Notes: generated by a model from the letters alone, not told the origin. DNA of 64,000 bases from an uncultured Desulfovibrio sp. (GCA_944327295.1 CALVHF010000004.1:1-64000), one strand, 5' to 3'; shown: positions 36,174 through 45,368, counted from the stretch's first letter. Translations and numbers: made by a program.

Positions 36174-37022
36174 TCAGGCCTTGTGTGACAGCAAGTTGCA
36201 AGCTTCCTTGAGCAGTGCGTTGTGGCTGGCCCCCAGAGTCACAAGAGACATGTGTGTCTCCTCCTCTCGCTTGAGAGCAGGCACAATCCTGATGCTGAGG
36301 GTGTTTTCGGGGGAAACATCAAGGAGATTGGCCAAAGCCAAACAGAAGGCACTGGCCTGTGCGGGTTCCGTGTCGCCATGGCCTGCTCCTGCCTCTGCCA
36401 GCCCCTGGAGCAACGAGGCTGCCCTGTCTTCCTGCCCAGGGTTATGCACAGCCTGTTCCACGGTGGTCAGAAGAACCTGCAATTGCGGGATGATGGCCGC
36501 AGTGTGCTCCTCTGCCTCTGCGTCTGTTGCTTTTTCCGGCACAGGCGAGAGCAGGGTCACCGGGAAGTCCCTGGTACACCTTGTGTCGCAGTGAAGCGTG
36601 TGCAGGAACGACTGGGCAGCGGCGGTTCCAGCTGACAGACTGGCGGCAGCGTACAGGAACTTTTGCAATCGAGTCAGAAACGTTGTGTGAGTACACAAGG
36701 AAGGCAGAGTCTCGTCACTCCATCCAGCCTGCAGGATGTCGGCGTCTGCCTGCTCAAGTTCGCGGAAGATGGCAAACAGGCTTCTGTGCTCGATGGCAGC
36801 AAGCTGTCGGATCAACTTTGCGAGGGCCGCGGTAGAGTCGCTCAGGGAGGGAGAGTTCGGGACGATCAGTTGCTGGCCCTGGAGTTCGTAGCAGAGGGCC
36901 TCGGTGAAAAACTTTCCCCGAAACACGGCCTGTCTGCGTTCAAGATAGGCTCTGACTGCAGCTGGATTGATTGTTTCCAGCGACTCTTTCTCAATGGTGG
37001 CAGGGCCTTTGCACGGATTCAT
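36174..37022 (-). CDS. Hypothetical protein downstream of thyX
   Basis: 282 residues, predicted mostly helical, with no recognisable motif. The GTG at 37028 is too close to AAGGAG, while the ATG at 37022 has it at 5-base spacing, so the ATG is chosen. Cysteines are sparse (CDTRC mid-protein). It follows thyX by 71 bp on the same strand and probably shares its transcript. No membrane segment or signal peptide is seen. Confidence 0.6.
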   Translation of the reverse strand: MNPCKGPATIEKESLETINPAAVRAYLERRQAVFRGKFFTEALCYELQGQQLIVPNSPSLSDSTAALAKLIRQLAAIEHRSLFAIFRELEQADADILQAGWSDETLPSLCTHTTFLTRLQKFLYAAASLSAGTAAAQSFLHTLHCDTRCTRDFPVTLLSPVPEKATDAEAEEHTAAIIPQLQVLLTTVEQAVHNPGQEDRAASLLQGLAEAGAGHGDTEPAQASAFCLALANLLDVSPENTLSIRIVPALKREEETHMSLVTLGASHNALLKEACNLLSHKA

Positions 37023-37093
37023 GGGCACTCCTTGGTACTTCTCCAGGGCTCACGCACAGAGACACACGAGCAGATCCGCAGGGGAAGTGCTGA

Positions 37094-37891
37094 CTATTCT
37101 TCCTCAAGTTCCTCAAGATGAAGAGGCCTGGATCCTCTGGCTTGTTTAAGCAGTTGCAGGGCTTCGTCCTTGGTCAGCACACGTCCCCGGCAACTTGGAT
37201 GCTGCAACCGGTTTTCCGGGCAGTAGCCCAGCTGCACGCAGGAAGGACCGGCGCCGGCAAAAAGGTCCGGGGCAGCCTTGCGGCAGAGTCGCAGCATCTT
37301 GAGGGCCAGGTCGCGGATCTCGGCCTGGGCATTGCGGCAGCAGCGGATGGCAAACCAGTCGCGCAGGGCGTGGGCATTCATGCCAATGATGGCCTTGAAC
37401 TCCGTGGCCTGGGGCTTGAGGTAGCGCAAATCCTGTTCCGGCAGGCCGGCATCCAGGCCTGCATCGTACCACTGTCTGGAGATCTCTGCGAGGTCATGGC
37501 CAGTGAGTCTGGCTGTGTGCCCGTCCGGCAGGGTGACGTCGGCAGCAAAGTCGGCCACGGACTTTGGATAGACAACGGAGAAGACACGCTTGCCACCCAG
37601 CTCGGCACGGCCGGACTTGATAAGGTAGGAGGCCAGACGCTTGCGCACAAGCTGGGTTTCCGTGACGCGGCTGTAGCCCTCCACCCCAAAGAGGAAGAAG
37701 TCAAATTCCAAGGCAGCACCATGGCCGCTGGAGAGGATGTTCTCGACAATCTTTTTCGAGTAGGGCGAGGCAACGATTTCTTCCAGACTGCGTTCCGAGC
37801 GGACAAAGCGTGCCGCGATATCCGTATAGATATGACCGCCGCCGGCAAGCAGCAAAACCTTGCCCTGGCCTGTGTACTGTTCCTTGATCAT
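37094..37891 (-). CDS. thyX: Flavin-dependent thymidylate synthase family protein
   Basis: 265 residues. ThyX makes dTMP from dUMP with FAD, NADPH and methylene-THF. The overall pattern HGAALEFDFFLFGVEGYSR-VTETQLVRKRLASYLIKSGR and the C-terminal NAHALRDWFAIRCCRNAQAEIR align with ThyX. The signature RHRxxSxNExSxR appears as RKRLASYLIKSGR: the central His is Lys and the NE pair is changed. The arginines and serines are kept. A divergent or adapted ThyX is therefore possible. The ATG at 37891 follows GGGAGGT. An AT-rich region lies upstream. Confidence 0.85.
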   Translation of the reverse strand: MIKEQYTGQGKVLLLAGGGHIYTDIAARFVRSERSLEEIVASPYSKKIVENILSSGHGAALEFDFFLFGVEGYSRVTETQLVRKRLASYLIKSGRAELGGKRVFSVVYPKSVADFAADVTLPDGHTARLTGHDLAEISRQWYDAGLDAGLPEQDLRYLKPQATEFKAIIGMNAHALRDWFAIRCCRNAQAEIRDLALKMLRLCRKAAPDLFAGAGPSCVQLGYCPENRLQHPSCRGRVLTKDEALQLLKQARGSRPLHLEELEEE

Positions 37892-38148
37892 GGTGACCTC
37901 CCGGTTTGGTTAGGCCTATGCAGCAAGTTTGTTCTCTTGTCAACAGAAGGAATTCTTTCATTGTATTCAGATAATTTCTGGAAGTATATTGTTTGATTTT
38001 TATGAAAATTTGAAAATTTTTCGAAATAAAACTATGAACTATTGCAAAATAATCAGACAGAGAATAATATAAAATAATAGATTACATTACTGAATATGTA
38101 TGAAGACAAAGAGTAAACAGAAAAATATTTCTCTGGTACATGAAAATG

Positions 38149-38185
38149 TGTCAAGGTGACAGATTTTTCACGCAAGTGTGACCTT
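38149..38185. promoter_or_regulatory. Nested inverted repeats in the AT-rich region
   Basis: TGTCA-AGG-TGACA (38149-38161) is a perfect small palindrome. Its right part AAGGTGACA also pairs with TGTGACCTT (38177-38185) at 8 of 9 positions. It could be an operator for thyX or the porin. Confidence 0.35.
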
Positions 38186-38597
38186 CCTGTCATAAAGTTT
38201 TGACCCGTGCAGGGCAGAGTGTCGCCACTCTTTCGGGGGCGAAATTTTTGTACTTGAGGTTTTCTCCTCCTTTTCCTCAGGCATTGAGCGAAAAATGTCG
38301 CTGCTACCTATGAAAATGGCCAAACTGGCCACATCTCGCAAACAGTGAAGGCTGGGGCACGCTCGAATCGGCAGCCAGAGGGCGGTACAAATCCAAAAGA
38401 TTGTACTGCAGAGCCCGATTTCAGGCCTGCGGGGGGCTGAAAGGCCTCTCACGGGGGCGTTTGGGGGTGGAAAGGAGAAAAAAATAATTTTACAGAAAAT
38501 TGACTGTTTTTAGGTAACCCAGTGAGAATGTTTGAAAAGGTAAAAAAACTTTTTTTTGCCCAAACCCTAAAGAGTAAAAAATTTTTGACGATAAGAC

Positions 38598-38626
38598 TTG
38601 CATACAGGACCAGAACTGAGTATGTT
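38598..38626 (+). promoter_or_regulatory. Candidate promoter of the porin
   Basis: TTGCAT (38598-38603), 17 bases, TATGTT (38621-38626). It would give a leader of about 145 nt that includes the hairpin at 38691-38719. Confidence 0.35.
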
Positions 38627-38690
38627 GCTTCCAACAACAGGGGGTTCCAGAACTTCCCTGTTTCCCAACCCGGTTCAACCGGAGCAACAT

Positions 38691-38719
38691 CCCCAGTTTG
38701 TATCAAACCCATCTTGGGG
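38691..38719 (+). other. Porin leader hairpin
   Basis: CCCCA (38691-38695) pairs with TGGGG (38715-38719), enclosing GTTTG-TAT-CAAAC (38696-38708). A CCGGTT-C-AACCGG hairpin lies about 15 bp upstream. Such structures often stabilise abundant porin mRNAs; the role here is inferred. Confidence 0.45.
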
Positions 38720-38776
38720 ATTGATTCTGCCAAACAGGCACCCAAATATGGTGCTTATATTTAAGGAAGGAAAGTC

Positions 38777-40333
38777 ATGAGAAAGCTTGCTACACTTCTG
38801 ATTGCTGCTGGTCTCGTTTTTGGTGCGGGTACTACAGCTGCTAACGCCATTGATTTCAAGGCCAAGGGCGAATGGGTCATGAGCTTTGACTATGGCCAGA
38901 ATGGTAACCTGACCGGTGGTCATGGCCAGACCGGTTACAATGGCAGCGAAGACGAATTTGAAGCCAAGCAGCGTGTCCGTCTGCAGTTGGACGCCGTTGC
39001 TTCCGAAGCCCTCTCCGGTACCGTGTTCTTCGAAATCGGCAACACTACTTGGGGTAAGGCTGGTACTTCCGGCGGCGCTCTTGGTGCTGACGGCACAATC
39101 GTTGAGGTGCGTCGCGCCTACATCGACTGGATGGTGCCCAACACTGAACTGAAGGTTCGCATGGGCCTCCAGGGCATGGCTCTGCCCTCCTTCGCCGTGA
39201 AGAAGAATCAGGCCTTCAATGATGACGTGGCCGGCATCACCCTGTCCTACCAGTTCACCGAGAACGTGGGCGTGACCGCTTTCTGGGCTCGTCCCTACAA
39301 CGACAACTTCGGTGGCTATGGTGAGCAGGGTCATAGGGGATATCGTCCTTCCAACTTCATGGACAACATTGATGCCTTTGGTCTGACCATTCCGCTGACC
39401 TTCGACGGCTTCAAGGTGACCCCCTGGGGCATGATTGCTGCTATCGGTCCCAATGCTTTTTATGGCCAGGATGAAGAGGGTCATTGGGGGCAAAATAACT
39501 TCGTTGGCGAAAGTGCTGCCAAGCAGATGGGTGCTGGCCTGCTTCCCGCTTGGGGTGTTGTTGGCTCCGACGGTCGCAGTGTCAATGGTATCAAGCTCGA
39601 CAAGTATGCTGTTGCTTGGTGGGCTGGCCTGACTGCCGACATCACCTACTTCGATCCCTTCCGTGTGGCCTTCGACTTCACAGCCGGCGGCGTTGACTGG
39701 GATGAATCCCGTCTGAACCGTGCTGGCTGGATGGCCGCCCTGCTCGTTGAATACAAGATGGATTGGGGTACTCCTGGCCTGGTTGGCTGGTACGCTTCCG
39801 GTGACAACAGCAACCTCGGTGACGGCTCCGAGCGTATGCCCTACCTCTCCGTCAACAACGGCGATAACGACTTCTCCTACTACGCTTTCGATGGTCATCC
39901 CTACATCGCCCGTGAAGGTGTGATTGGCAACAGCATGGCCGGTACCTGGGGCGTTGGTCTGCGCGTGAAGGACGTGTCCTTCATCGAAGATCTGAAGCAC
40001 ACCCTGCGCGTCAACCTGATCGGTGGTACCAACAACCACAAGATCTTCAAGGAACTGGCCAGGGCCAATGTGTTTAATACCGCCTACTCTAACAGCGCAG
40101 ACTATGGCTTCAGAAGTGTGTACCTGACCGACCAGGACACCATGCTGGAAATCGGCCTGCACAACGAGTACGAAATGTACGAGAACTTCACCATCATGCT
40201 GGATGCCAACTACCTCGCTCTGTGGCTGGCCGACACCAAGTATGACGGTATGCGTCGTTACATGGACGGCAGCAAGAGCACCGAAACCCGCGACGCTTGG
40301 AACGTCAACGTTTCCTTCGTGTACTCCTTCTAA
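38777..40333 (+). CDS. Outer-membrane homotrimeric porin (Desulfovibrio type)
   Basis: 518 residues. A Sec signal peptide ends after ANA (about residue 24: LLIAAGLVFGAGTTAANA). The mature protein is rich in Gly, Asn, aromatic residues and alternating beta-strand patterns, and ends in NVNVSFVYSF, a classic C-terminal outer-membrane beta-signal with terminal Phe. It should form a diffusion pore. The ATG follows AAGGAAGG. Codon use is strongly biased (GGT, GCT, AAC), marking it as highly expressed. It is monocistronic, ended by strong terminators. Confidence 0.92.
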   Translation: MRKLATLLIAAGLVFGAGTTAANAIDFKAKGEWVMSFDYGQNGNLTGGHGQTGYNGSEDEFEAKQRVRLQLDAVASEALSGTVFFEIGNTTWGKAGTSGGALGADGTIVEVRRAYIDWMVPNTELKVRMGLQGMALPSFAVKKNQAFNDDVAGITLSYQFTENVGVTAFWARPYNDNFGGYGEQGHRGYRPSNFMDNIDAFGLTIPLTFDGFKVTPWGMIAAIGPNAFYGQDEEGHWGQNNFVGESAAKQMGAGLLPAWGVVGSDGRSVNGIKLDKYAVAWWAGLTADITYFDPFRVAFDFTAGGVDWDESRLNRAGWMAALLVEYKMDWGTPGLVGWYASGDNSNLGDGSERMPYLSVNNGDNDFSYYAFDGHPYIAREGVIGNSMAGTWGVGLRVKDVSFIEDLKHTLRVNLIGGTNNHKIFKELARANVFNTAYSNSADYGFRSVYLTDQDTMLEIGLHNEYEMYENFTIMLDANYLALWLADTKYDGMRRYMDGSKSTETRDAWNVNVSFVYSF

Positions 40334-40353
40334 TCCAATTGCATGAATCAGCT

Positions 40354-40417
40354 CTGAGGGGTTCGCCCCTCAGACTGTGAATGTCTACAAAGAGGGTCCT
40401 TAGAGGCCCTCTTTTTT
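40354..40417 (+). terminator. Porin transcription terminator (two hairpins)
   Basis: CTGAGGGG-TTCG-CCCCTCAG (40354-40373) is a perfect 8-bp stem with a UUCG-type loop. A second stem follows, AAAGAGGG(T)CC (40389-40399) with GGCCCTCTTT (40405-40414), ending in T-rich sequence to 40417. Confidence 0.9.
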
Positions 40418-40430
40418 GATCGCAAGGATC

Positions 40431-40474
40431 ATAAAAAAGAGCCCTGCAGCTTTCACCTCAAGAAACCGCAGGGC
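40431..40474 (-). terminator. Terminator of the deacetylase gene
   Basis: GCCCTGC (40441-40447) pairs with GCAGGGC (40468-40474). On the minus strand the stem is followed by CTCTTTTTT. It lies 68 bp beyond the deacetylase stop. Confidence 0.75.
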
Positions 40475-40541
40475 ACTTTTGTGTTTGGCCGCACATCGGG
40501 CCGTCTGCTTTTCAGGGAATGTCTTTATCCGGGAGGTATGG

Positions 40542-41717
40542 TTATCTCCCAGTCCCTTCGGTACCAAAGCGCTTGTCCAGTTCGGCATTGTCGCCTGGCT
40601 TTTCAAAGTAGCCATCCCTGACCCGTTCCAGCGTGCCCAGGGCCAGGAGTTCGCCCACTGTCACAAAGCGGTAGTCCTTGCGCTGGAGGCCTGTGGCCAC
40701 ATAGCGCAAAAGCTGGAAGGAACCTCTGGGCACAAGGTTGGCATGGAAGAGGAGGATGGAACCTGGCTGAACCTTGGCCATGACCTGGCGCGCTCTGGAC
40801 ACACTAGCATTGTTGCCACCTGTCTCGGCCACCACATCCCATTGTATGGGTTCAAGGCCAGTCTCTTTAAGGAGCTGCAGAGCCTGTTCGGAGCTACGGC
40901 CATAGGGAAAGCGGAAAAGACGCAGGGCCTCTGGCGGCGGCAGACTCTCGCCAAGACCGCTGCGTCCGGCATTTTCAATGTTCTCTTCCCGCAAAAGTTC
41001 GTACTGGCTCTGGGTATCCAGGATTTCCTCGCGCATGCGCTCAGGCGTCAGCAGGGCAAAGTTGCCATGGGCCCAGGCATGATTGCCAATCTCGAAGAGG
41101 GGATCGCGCAGGATCTGCCGGACCCTTCGTTCATGGGTGCGCATCCATTTGCCGCCCATGAAGAAGGTGGCAGGAATGTTGTTGTCCTGCAGCCAGATGA
41201 CAATGTCCGCGTCAAAGCCCGTGGTTGTGGTGGCGAGCTCGCACATGTCAAAGGTCAGGGCACAGACCTTCTCGCCGTTTTCAATATGCACCCGGCGCAC
41301 CACGCCTTCCAGGGCAGAAGGATTGGGAGGAAGTTTGGTCACGGGTGTGCGCCTGGCCGGAGGCCGCTTGTCATTGGGAATGGCACGACGTCTGTCCCTG
41401 GCCGAGAGGGCCGGCAGACGCAAATCGCCGTTGTTTTCCATGTGGTACTGCAGGCGGGCCGCATAGTCTGCCAGGATGTCCGCCTTCTCCTGTTCAGCGG
41501 CAAGGGCTGTGCTGCCAAAGCCTGAAGCTGTCATGGGAAGGTCACAGAAGAGGCCTGCCATGAGCCCCAGGCTGCCTGCCAGAAAGGAACGTCTGTGCAT
41601 GAGGCAAGGTTTGCAGGTCCTCCCGGCCTGAGCGCCTTCACAAGAATCTGTGCGGGATTCTCTGAGCGAGTCTTCGGAAAAGTCTTCGTGAGCTGTGTCG
41701 TTCGGGCGCTGCAGCAT
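40542..41717 (-). CDS. Polysaccharide deacetylase (NodB-like) family protein
   Basis: 391 residues if it starts at the ATG at 41717 (AAGGA ribosome site). An ATG at 41600 would give 352 residues starting MHRRSFLAGSLGLMAG, which looks like a twin-arginine-type or lipoprotein-like export signal. The signal then suggests a periplasmic protein, and the start is unresolved. The NodB-type domain has ALTFDMCE where TFDDGP is usual, the metal-binding HxxxH pair in GNHAWAHGNF and a later RFPYGRS. The first Asp is kept but the second (metal ligand) is Met. Activity may be altered, or this belongs to the FDxCE subgroup. The substrate is unknown, possibly a cell-wall or exopolysaccharide sugar. Confidence 0.85.
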   Translation of the reverse strand: MLQRPNDTAHEDFSEDSLRESRTDSCEGAQAGRTCKPCLMHRRSFLAGSLGLMAGLFCDLPMTASGFGSTALAAEQEKADILADYAARLQYHMENNGDLRLPALSARDRRRAIPNDKRPPARRTPVTKLPPNPSALEGVVRRVHIENGEKVCALTFDMCELATTTTGFDADIVIWLQDNNIPATFFMGGKWMRTHERRVRQILRDPLFEIGNHAWAHGNFALLTPERMREEILDTQSQYELLREENIENAGRSGLGESLPPPEALRLFRFPYGRSSEQALQLLKETGLEPIQWDVVAETGGNNASVSRARQVMAKVQPGSILLFHANLVPRGSFQLLRYVATGLQRKDYRFVTVGELLALGTLERVRDGYFEKPGDNAELDKRFGTEGTGR

Positions 41718-41855
41718 GGGTGTTCCTTGTCTTGTATCGGTAGGGTTGTTGTGCAGGAGAGGGGCAGAAACTTTGGAGAGAGGCAGATATACAAAAGTCC
41801 GGCTCCAGGTGTTCCTGAAGCCGGACGGATAGGTCTGTCGGAACAGCCTTGAGCC

Positions 41856-43919
41856 TTATTCGCCCTTGGCTGCCTTGTATTCTTCAACAACCTTGTCCAC
41901 CACAGGAGCAGGTGCTTCTTCGTAGTGGTCGAATTCCATGGTGAAGAAGCCCTGGCCGCCGGTCATGGAGCGCAGGTCGGAGGCGTAGCGCAGCACTTCG
42001 CTCATGGGCACATGGGCCTTGATTTCGGTGACGCCGCCCTGGGAGTCGGAACCAATGACCTTGCCGCGACGGGAAGAGAGGTCGCCAATGACGTCGCCCA
42101 TGCTCTCGTCGGGGATGGAGACCGTCATGAGCACGATGGGTTCAAGCAGGACAGCCTTGAGCTTTTCCATGGCATTCTTGAAGGCAATGGAGCCGGCAAT
42201 CTTGAAGGCCATTTCCGAGGAGTCCACGGAATGGTAACTGCCGTCGTAGAGCTTGACCTTGAAGTCCACCACCGGGTAGCCGGCAATGTAGCCGCGGGCT
42301 GCGGCTTCCTGAATGCCCTTGTCCACGGCAGGAATGTACTGCTTGGGAATGGCGCCGCCCACGATGGCGTCTTCAAAGGTGTAGCCGGAGCCTCTGGGCT
42401 GGCCTTCCATCTCGATCCAGCAGTCGCCGAACTGGCCGCGGCCACCGGACTGCTTCTTGTGACGGCCCTGCACCTGCACCTTGCCCTTGACGGTTTCACG
42501 GTAGGGCACCTTGGGTGTCTTGAGGATGATGTCCACCTTGAAGCGGCGCTTGGCGCGTTCCACGGCGAGCTCGATGTGGAGCTGGCCCATGCCGGAGAGC
42601 AGGATGTCGCCAGTTTCCTCGTCGTGTTCGAGCTTTAAGGTGATGTCGTCGTCAAGCAGCTTCTGAATGGCTGCAAAGACCTTGTCTTCCTCGCCACGGG
42701 TCTTGGGCGCAATGGCAAAGGTGATGAGCTGCGGCGGCAGGGCGGGCACGGCCACCTTGAAGGGCGCCTTGCTGTCTGCCAGGGTGTCGCCGGTCCTGGT
42801 GGTCTTGAGCTTGGACACGGCCACGATGCTGCCTGGGCCCATGGCTTCCTTGCAGGCCTGGGTGGTTTTGCCTGTCATGGTGAGCAGGCCGCCCATGCGT
42901 TCCACTTCGCCACTGGTCATGTTGGTGAGGGTGGCATCGGAGGTCAGGGTGCCGGAGAGCACGCGCAGCAGGGAGTAGAGCTGGCCCGAGACCGGATCGG
43001 CCACGGTCTTGAAGACAAAGCAGGTCAGGGGGCCTTCGGGATCCACCTTGTGGGTGCCACCTGCTTCGTCCACGATACCGGGATTTTCCAGGGGCGAGGG
43101 GAAGAGGTCGGCGATGGTTTCGAGCACATAGGTGCCGCCCTTGTTTTCCAGGGAGGCCGTGACCACGACGGGGTAGATCTGCTCGGCGAGCACACCCTTG
43201 CGCAGGCCCGTATGCAGTTCCTCGGCAGACAGGGCGCCTTCGTCCAGGTACTTTTCAAGCAGGTTTTCGTCGCTTTCGGCAATGTTTTCCACAGCCAGGT
43301 CGTGGATGAGGGAGACTTCATCCTGCAGTGCGTCGGGGATGGGGCATTCTGCCACGCTGCCGTTGTCGCCAAAATGATAGGCCTTGCCGGCCAGCACATC
43401 CACATAGCCTGTGAACGCGCCGCCTTCCATGATGGGCAGCTGCAGGACCACGGGACGGATGCCAAGGGTCCCCAGGCTTTCTATGGCCATGGAGAAGTTG
43501 GCACGGTCGCGATCCATCTTGTTCACGACAATGAGAGTGGGCAGATTTTCTTCGCGGATGTGGTTCCAGAAGCGCTTGGTCAGGGGACGCACACCATCCA
43601 CAGCATCGATCACAAAGAGGACGCTGTCCACGCCTTTGAGCAGGTACTCAAGATCGCCAGTGAAGTTTCCATCGCCAGGAATATCCAGCAGGAAGTGGCG
43701 GTTTTTGTTCCAGAGGAAGGTGGCGACGCCGGGCTGAATGGAACCGCGACGGCGAATTTCCTCAGGTTCATAGTCGAGGCAGGTTGTTCCTTCCTCGATG
43801 GCACCCATCCTGTTGATGGCGCCGGCATCAAAGAGCAGCATTTCTGCAAGGGAGGTCTTGCCGCAGCCACCCGTGCCCACAATGGCGTACGAGCGCTGCA
43901 TATCGAGAGGGTTTGCCAT
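41856..43919 (-). CDS. Elongation factor G-like translational GTPase (non-canonical paralogue)
   Basis: 687 residues with the five-domain EF-G layout. G1 is GTGGCGKTS instead of the EF-G AHIDAGKTT, G3 is DIPGDGNF instead of DTPGHVDF, and G4 NKMD is intact. The G3 histidine needed for GTP hydrolysis in EF-G is Asp here. The C-terminal domains IV-V, for example YRETVKGKVQVQGRHKKQSGGRGQFGDC and EPIVLMTVSIPDESMGDVIGDLSSRRG, are well preserved. It is therefore a FusA2-type paralogue rather than the main EF-G; str-operon partners are absent. The ATG at 43919 follows GGGAG; an upstream in-frame extension to 44015 lacks support. Confidence 0.9.
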   Translation of the reverse strand: MANPLDMQRSYAIVGTGGCGKTSLAEMLLFDAGAINRMGAIEEGTTCLDYEPEEIRRRGSIQPGVATFLWNKNRHFLLDIPGDGNFTGDLEYLLKGVDSVLFVIDAVDGVRPLTKRFWNHIREENLPTLIVVNKMDRDRANFSMAIESLGTLGIRPVVLQLPIMEGGAFTGYVDVLAGKAYHFGDNGSVAECPIPDALQDEVSLIHDLAVENIAESDENLLEKYLDEGALSAEELHTGLRKGVLAEQIYPVVVTASLENKGGTYVLETIADLFPSPLENPGIVDEAGGTHKVDPEGPLTCFVFKTVADPVSGQLYSLLRVLSGTLTSDATLTNMTSGEVERMGGLLTMTGKTTQACKEAMGPGSIVAVSKLKTTRTGDTLADSKAPFKVAVPALPPQLITFAIAPKTRGEEDKVFAAIQKLLDDDITLKLEHDEETGDILLSGMGQLHIELAVERAKRRFKVDIILKTPKVPYRETVKGKVQVQGRHKKQSGGRGQFGDCWIEMEGQPRGSGYTFEDAIVGGAIPKQYIPAVDKGIQEAAARGYIAGYPVVDFKVKLYDGSYHSVDSSEMAFKIAGSIAFKNAMEKLKAVLLEPIVLMTVSIPDESMGDVIGDLSSRRGKVIGSDSQGGVTEIKAHVPMSEVLRYASDLRSMTGGQGFFTMEFDHYEEAPAPVVDKVVEEYKAAKGE

Positions 43920-44288
43920 GATGTACTCCCAGGGTTGACGTGGACAAAAAACACCACGAAACAACGCACCCAAATCATGTGTATGCGTGGCTCTAGTGTG
44001 CTGACAGGGTTGCATGCAAAGAAGTGCAGGATGGTGTTCCCTTTGCAGAACGTGAAGCCTGTTTGGGTGATTCGTTTCTACTAGGAACTCAGTCTATACG
44101 CCATGGGGGAAAAAGGGAAGTCCCCTTGTGCGGTCAGACAACTTTGCTGCATGGTTAGAGTGGTCACATCGCATGTGCCAGGCAAACAGAACGTGCACAA
44201 TTCGGGCATGGGAGCAGCCAACAGATCGTGCCGGTTTTTGAAGTCCCATGTCTGCGAGAAGTCTTGCAAAAGAGGGTTGTAAAACGGC
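43920..44288. other. Intergenic region between the EF-G-like and XdhC-like genes
   Basis: 369 bp with no gene, terminator or strong repeat that I can see. The promoter of the EF-G-like gene (minus strand) should lie here; TATAGACT near 44092-44099 (minus) is a weak -10 candidate. Confidence 0.35.
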
Positions 44289-45368
44289 TTAACAGGGCTT
44301 GTTCACCCGGCCTGCCAGGTCGGCATTCAGATGACGATCCGTGCCCTGCAAAAAGGAACGTGTGGCAATGAGCTGCGCCAGAATGCTCACCGCAATCTCT
44401 TCCGGCGTTTCCGCGCCAATGGAGAGGCCCACAGGTGCTGTGACCCTGGCGATGTCCTCGTCTGCAAAGCCTTCTTCCCTGAGGCTTGCAAAGGTGGCCG
44501 CAATCTTCTTGCTCGACCCAATCATGCCGATATAGGAGGCCTTGGTGCGCAGGGCTTGGCCCAATACCTTCTTGTCATAGACATGCCCCCTGGTCATGAT
44601 GACAATGAAGGTCTTCTCTTCAGTGGCAATGCCTGCAAAGCAGTCCTCGTACTCGGGCACGGCCCGTGTCACGGCCGCCATGGGGAAGCGTTCCCTGCTG
44701 GCAAATTCTTCCCTGTCGTCCAGGACACAGACAGTGAAGCCCGTGGAGGCTGCCAGTTGTGCCGTGGCCAGGGCCACATGACCGCCGCCAAGGCAGAGCA
44801 GGCGCCAGGGACCGGGCCAGGGCTCAATGACAAAGCGCTGACTGCTGGAGTCTTCCAGTTCCAGGGGCGCAGCCAGGCCGTTCCTGTTCAGCTCTTCCCG
44901 GACAAGGGCGCTCAGTTCCGTGGGCAGAGGCCAGGCCTGTGCCTTCTTGCGGCACAGGCGTCGGGCGCCCGGAGCTGCCACAGGCACGACACTGAACATG
45001 TCATCTCCCACGCCCTGGGCAATGGCCAGGCGCTGGAAGAGAACTGTAGTGGGCCCATCGGGACGCAAGGGCTCCACAAAGACGCGCATGGAGCCTCCGC
45101 AGATCATGCCGTTGCTGGCGGCATCACTGCCAGAGAGCTGAAAGTCCATGAACTCGGCCACACCGGATTTGGCAACACGCATGCCTGCCTCTATGGCCTG
45201 CCTTTCCAGAATGCTGCCGCCGATGGTTCCGGCAAGCAGACCTTCCTCTCCGACCAGCATGGAGGCTCCGGCATGTCGTGGCGCCGAGGCAAGCTGTTTG
45301 ACAATACTGACAAGAGCCAGATTCTTTCTGGCTGCAAGTTCATGGCCAATGGATTCCACTATGGACAT
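44289..45368 (-). CDS. XdhC/CoxI family protein
   Basis: 359 residues. XdhC-type proteins bind molybdenum cofactor and help sulfurate and insert it into xanthine oxidase family enzymes. The N-terminal XdhC domain shows GTIGGSILERQAIE and CGGSMRVFVEPL. The C-terminal Rossmann domain has LLCLGGGHVALATAQLA, VLDDREEFASRERFP and YIGMIGSSKK. The ATG at 45368 follows CAGGAG; the longer frame to 45500 overlaps no supporting signal. It is likely the maturation factor for Mop, encoded 17 kb away, and sits with a phosphatase and an NTP transferase/HD protein on the same strand. Confidence 0.9.
   Translation of the reverse strand: MSIVESIGHELAARKNLALVSIVKQLASAPRHAGASMLVGEEGLLAGTIGGSILERQAIEAGMRVAKSGVAEFMDFQLSGSDAASNGMICGGSMRVFVEPLRPDGPTTVLFQRLAIAQGVGDDMFSVVPVAAPGARRLCRKKAQAWPLPTELSALVREELNRNGLAAPLELEDSSSQRFVIEPWPGPWRLLCLGGGHVALATAQLAASTGFTVCVLDDREEFASRERFPMAAVTRAVPEYEDCFAGIATEEKTFIVIMTRGHVYDKKVLGQALRTKASYIGMIGSSKKIAATFASLREEGFADEDIARVTAPVGLSIGAETPEEIAVSILAQLIATRSFLQGTDRHLNADLAGRVNKPC

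Larger units (their letters stand above)
37892..38776. other. 885-bp intergenic region thyX-porin
   Basis: Very AT-rich from about 37960 to 38150, with no gene seen on either strand. It holds the inverted repeats at 38149-38185, the porin promoter candidate at 38598-38626 and structured leader sequence up to 38719. Open frames on the minus strand (38168-38745) lack ribosome sites and protein-like composition. Confidence 0.5.

Noticed and set aside
38449..38745. 98-codon minus-strand frame upstream of the porin
   Set aside because: It lies over the porin leader hairpins and has no ribosome site or protein-like pattern.
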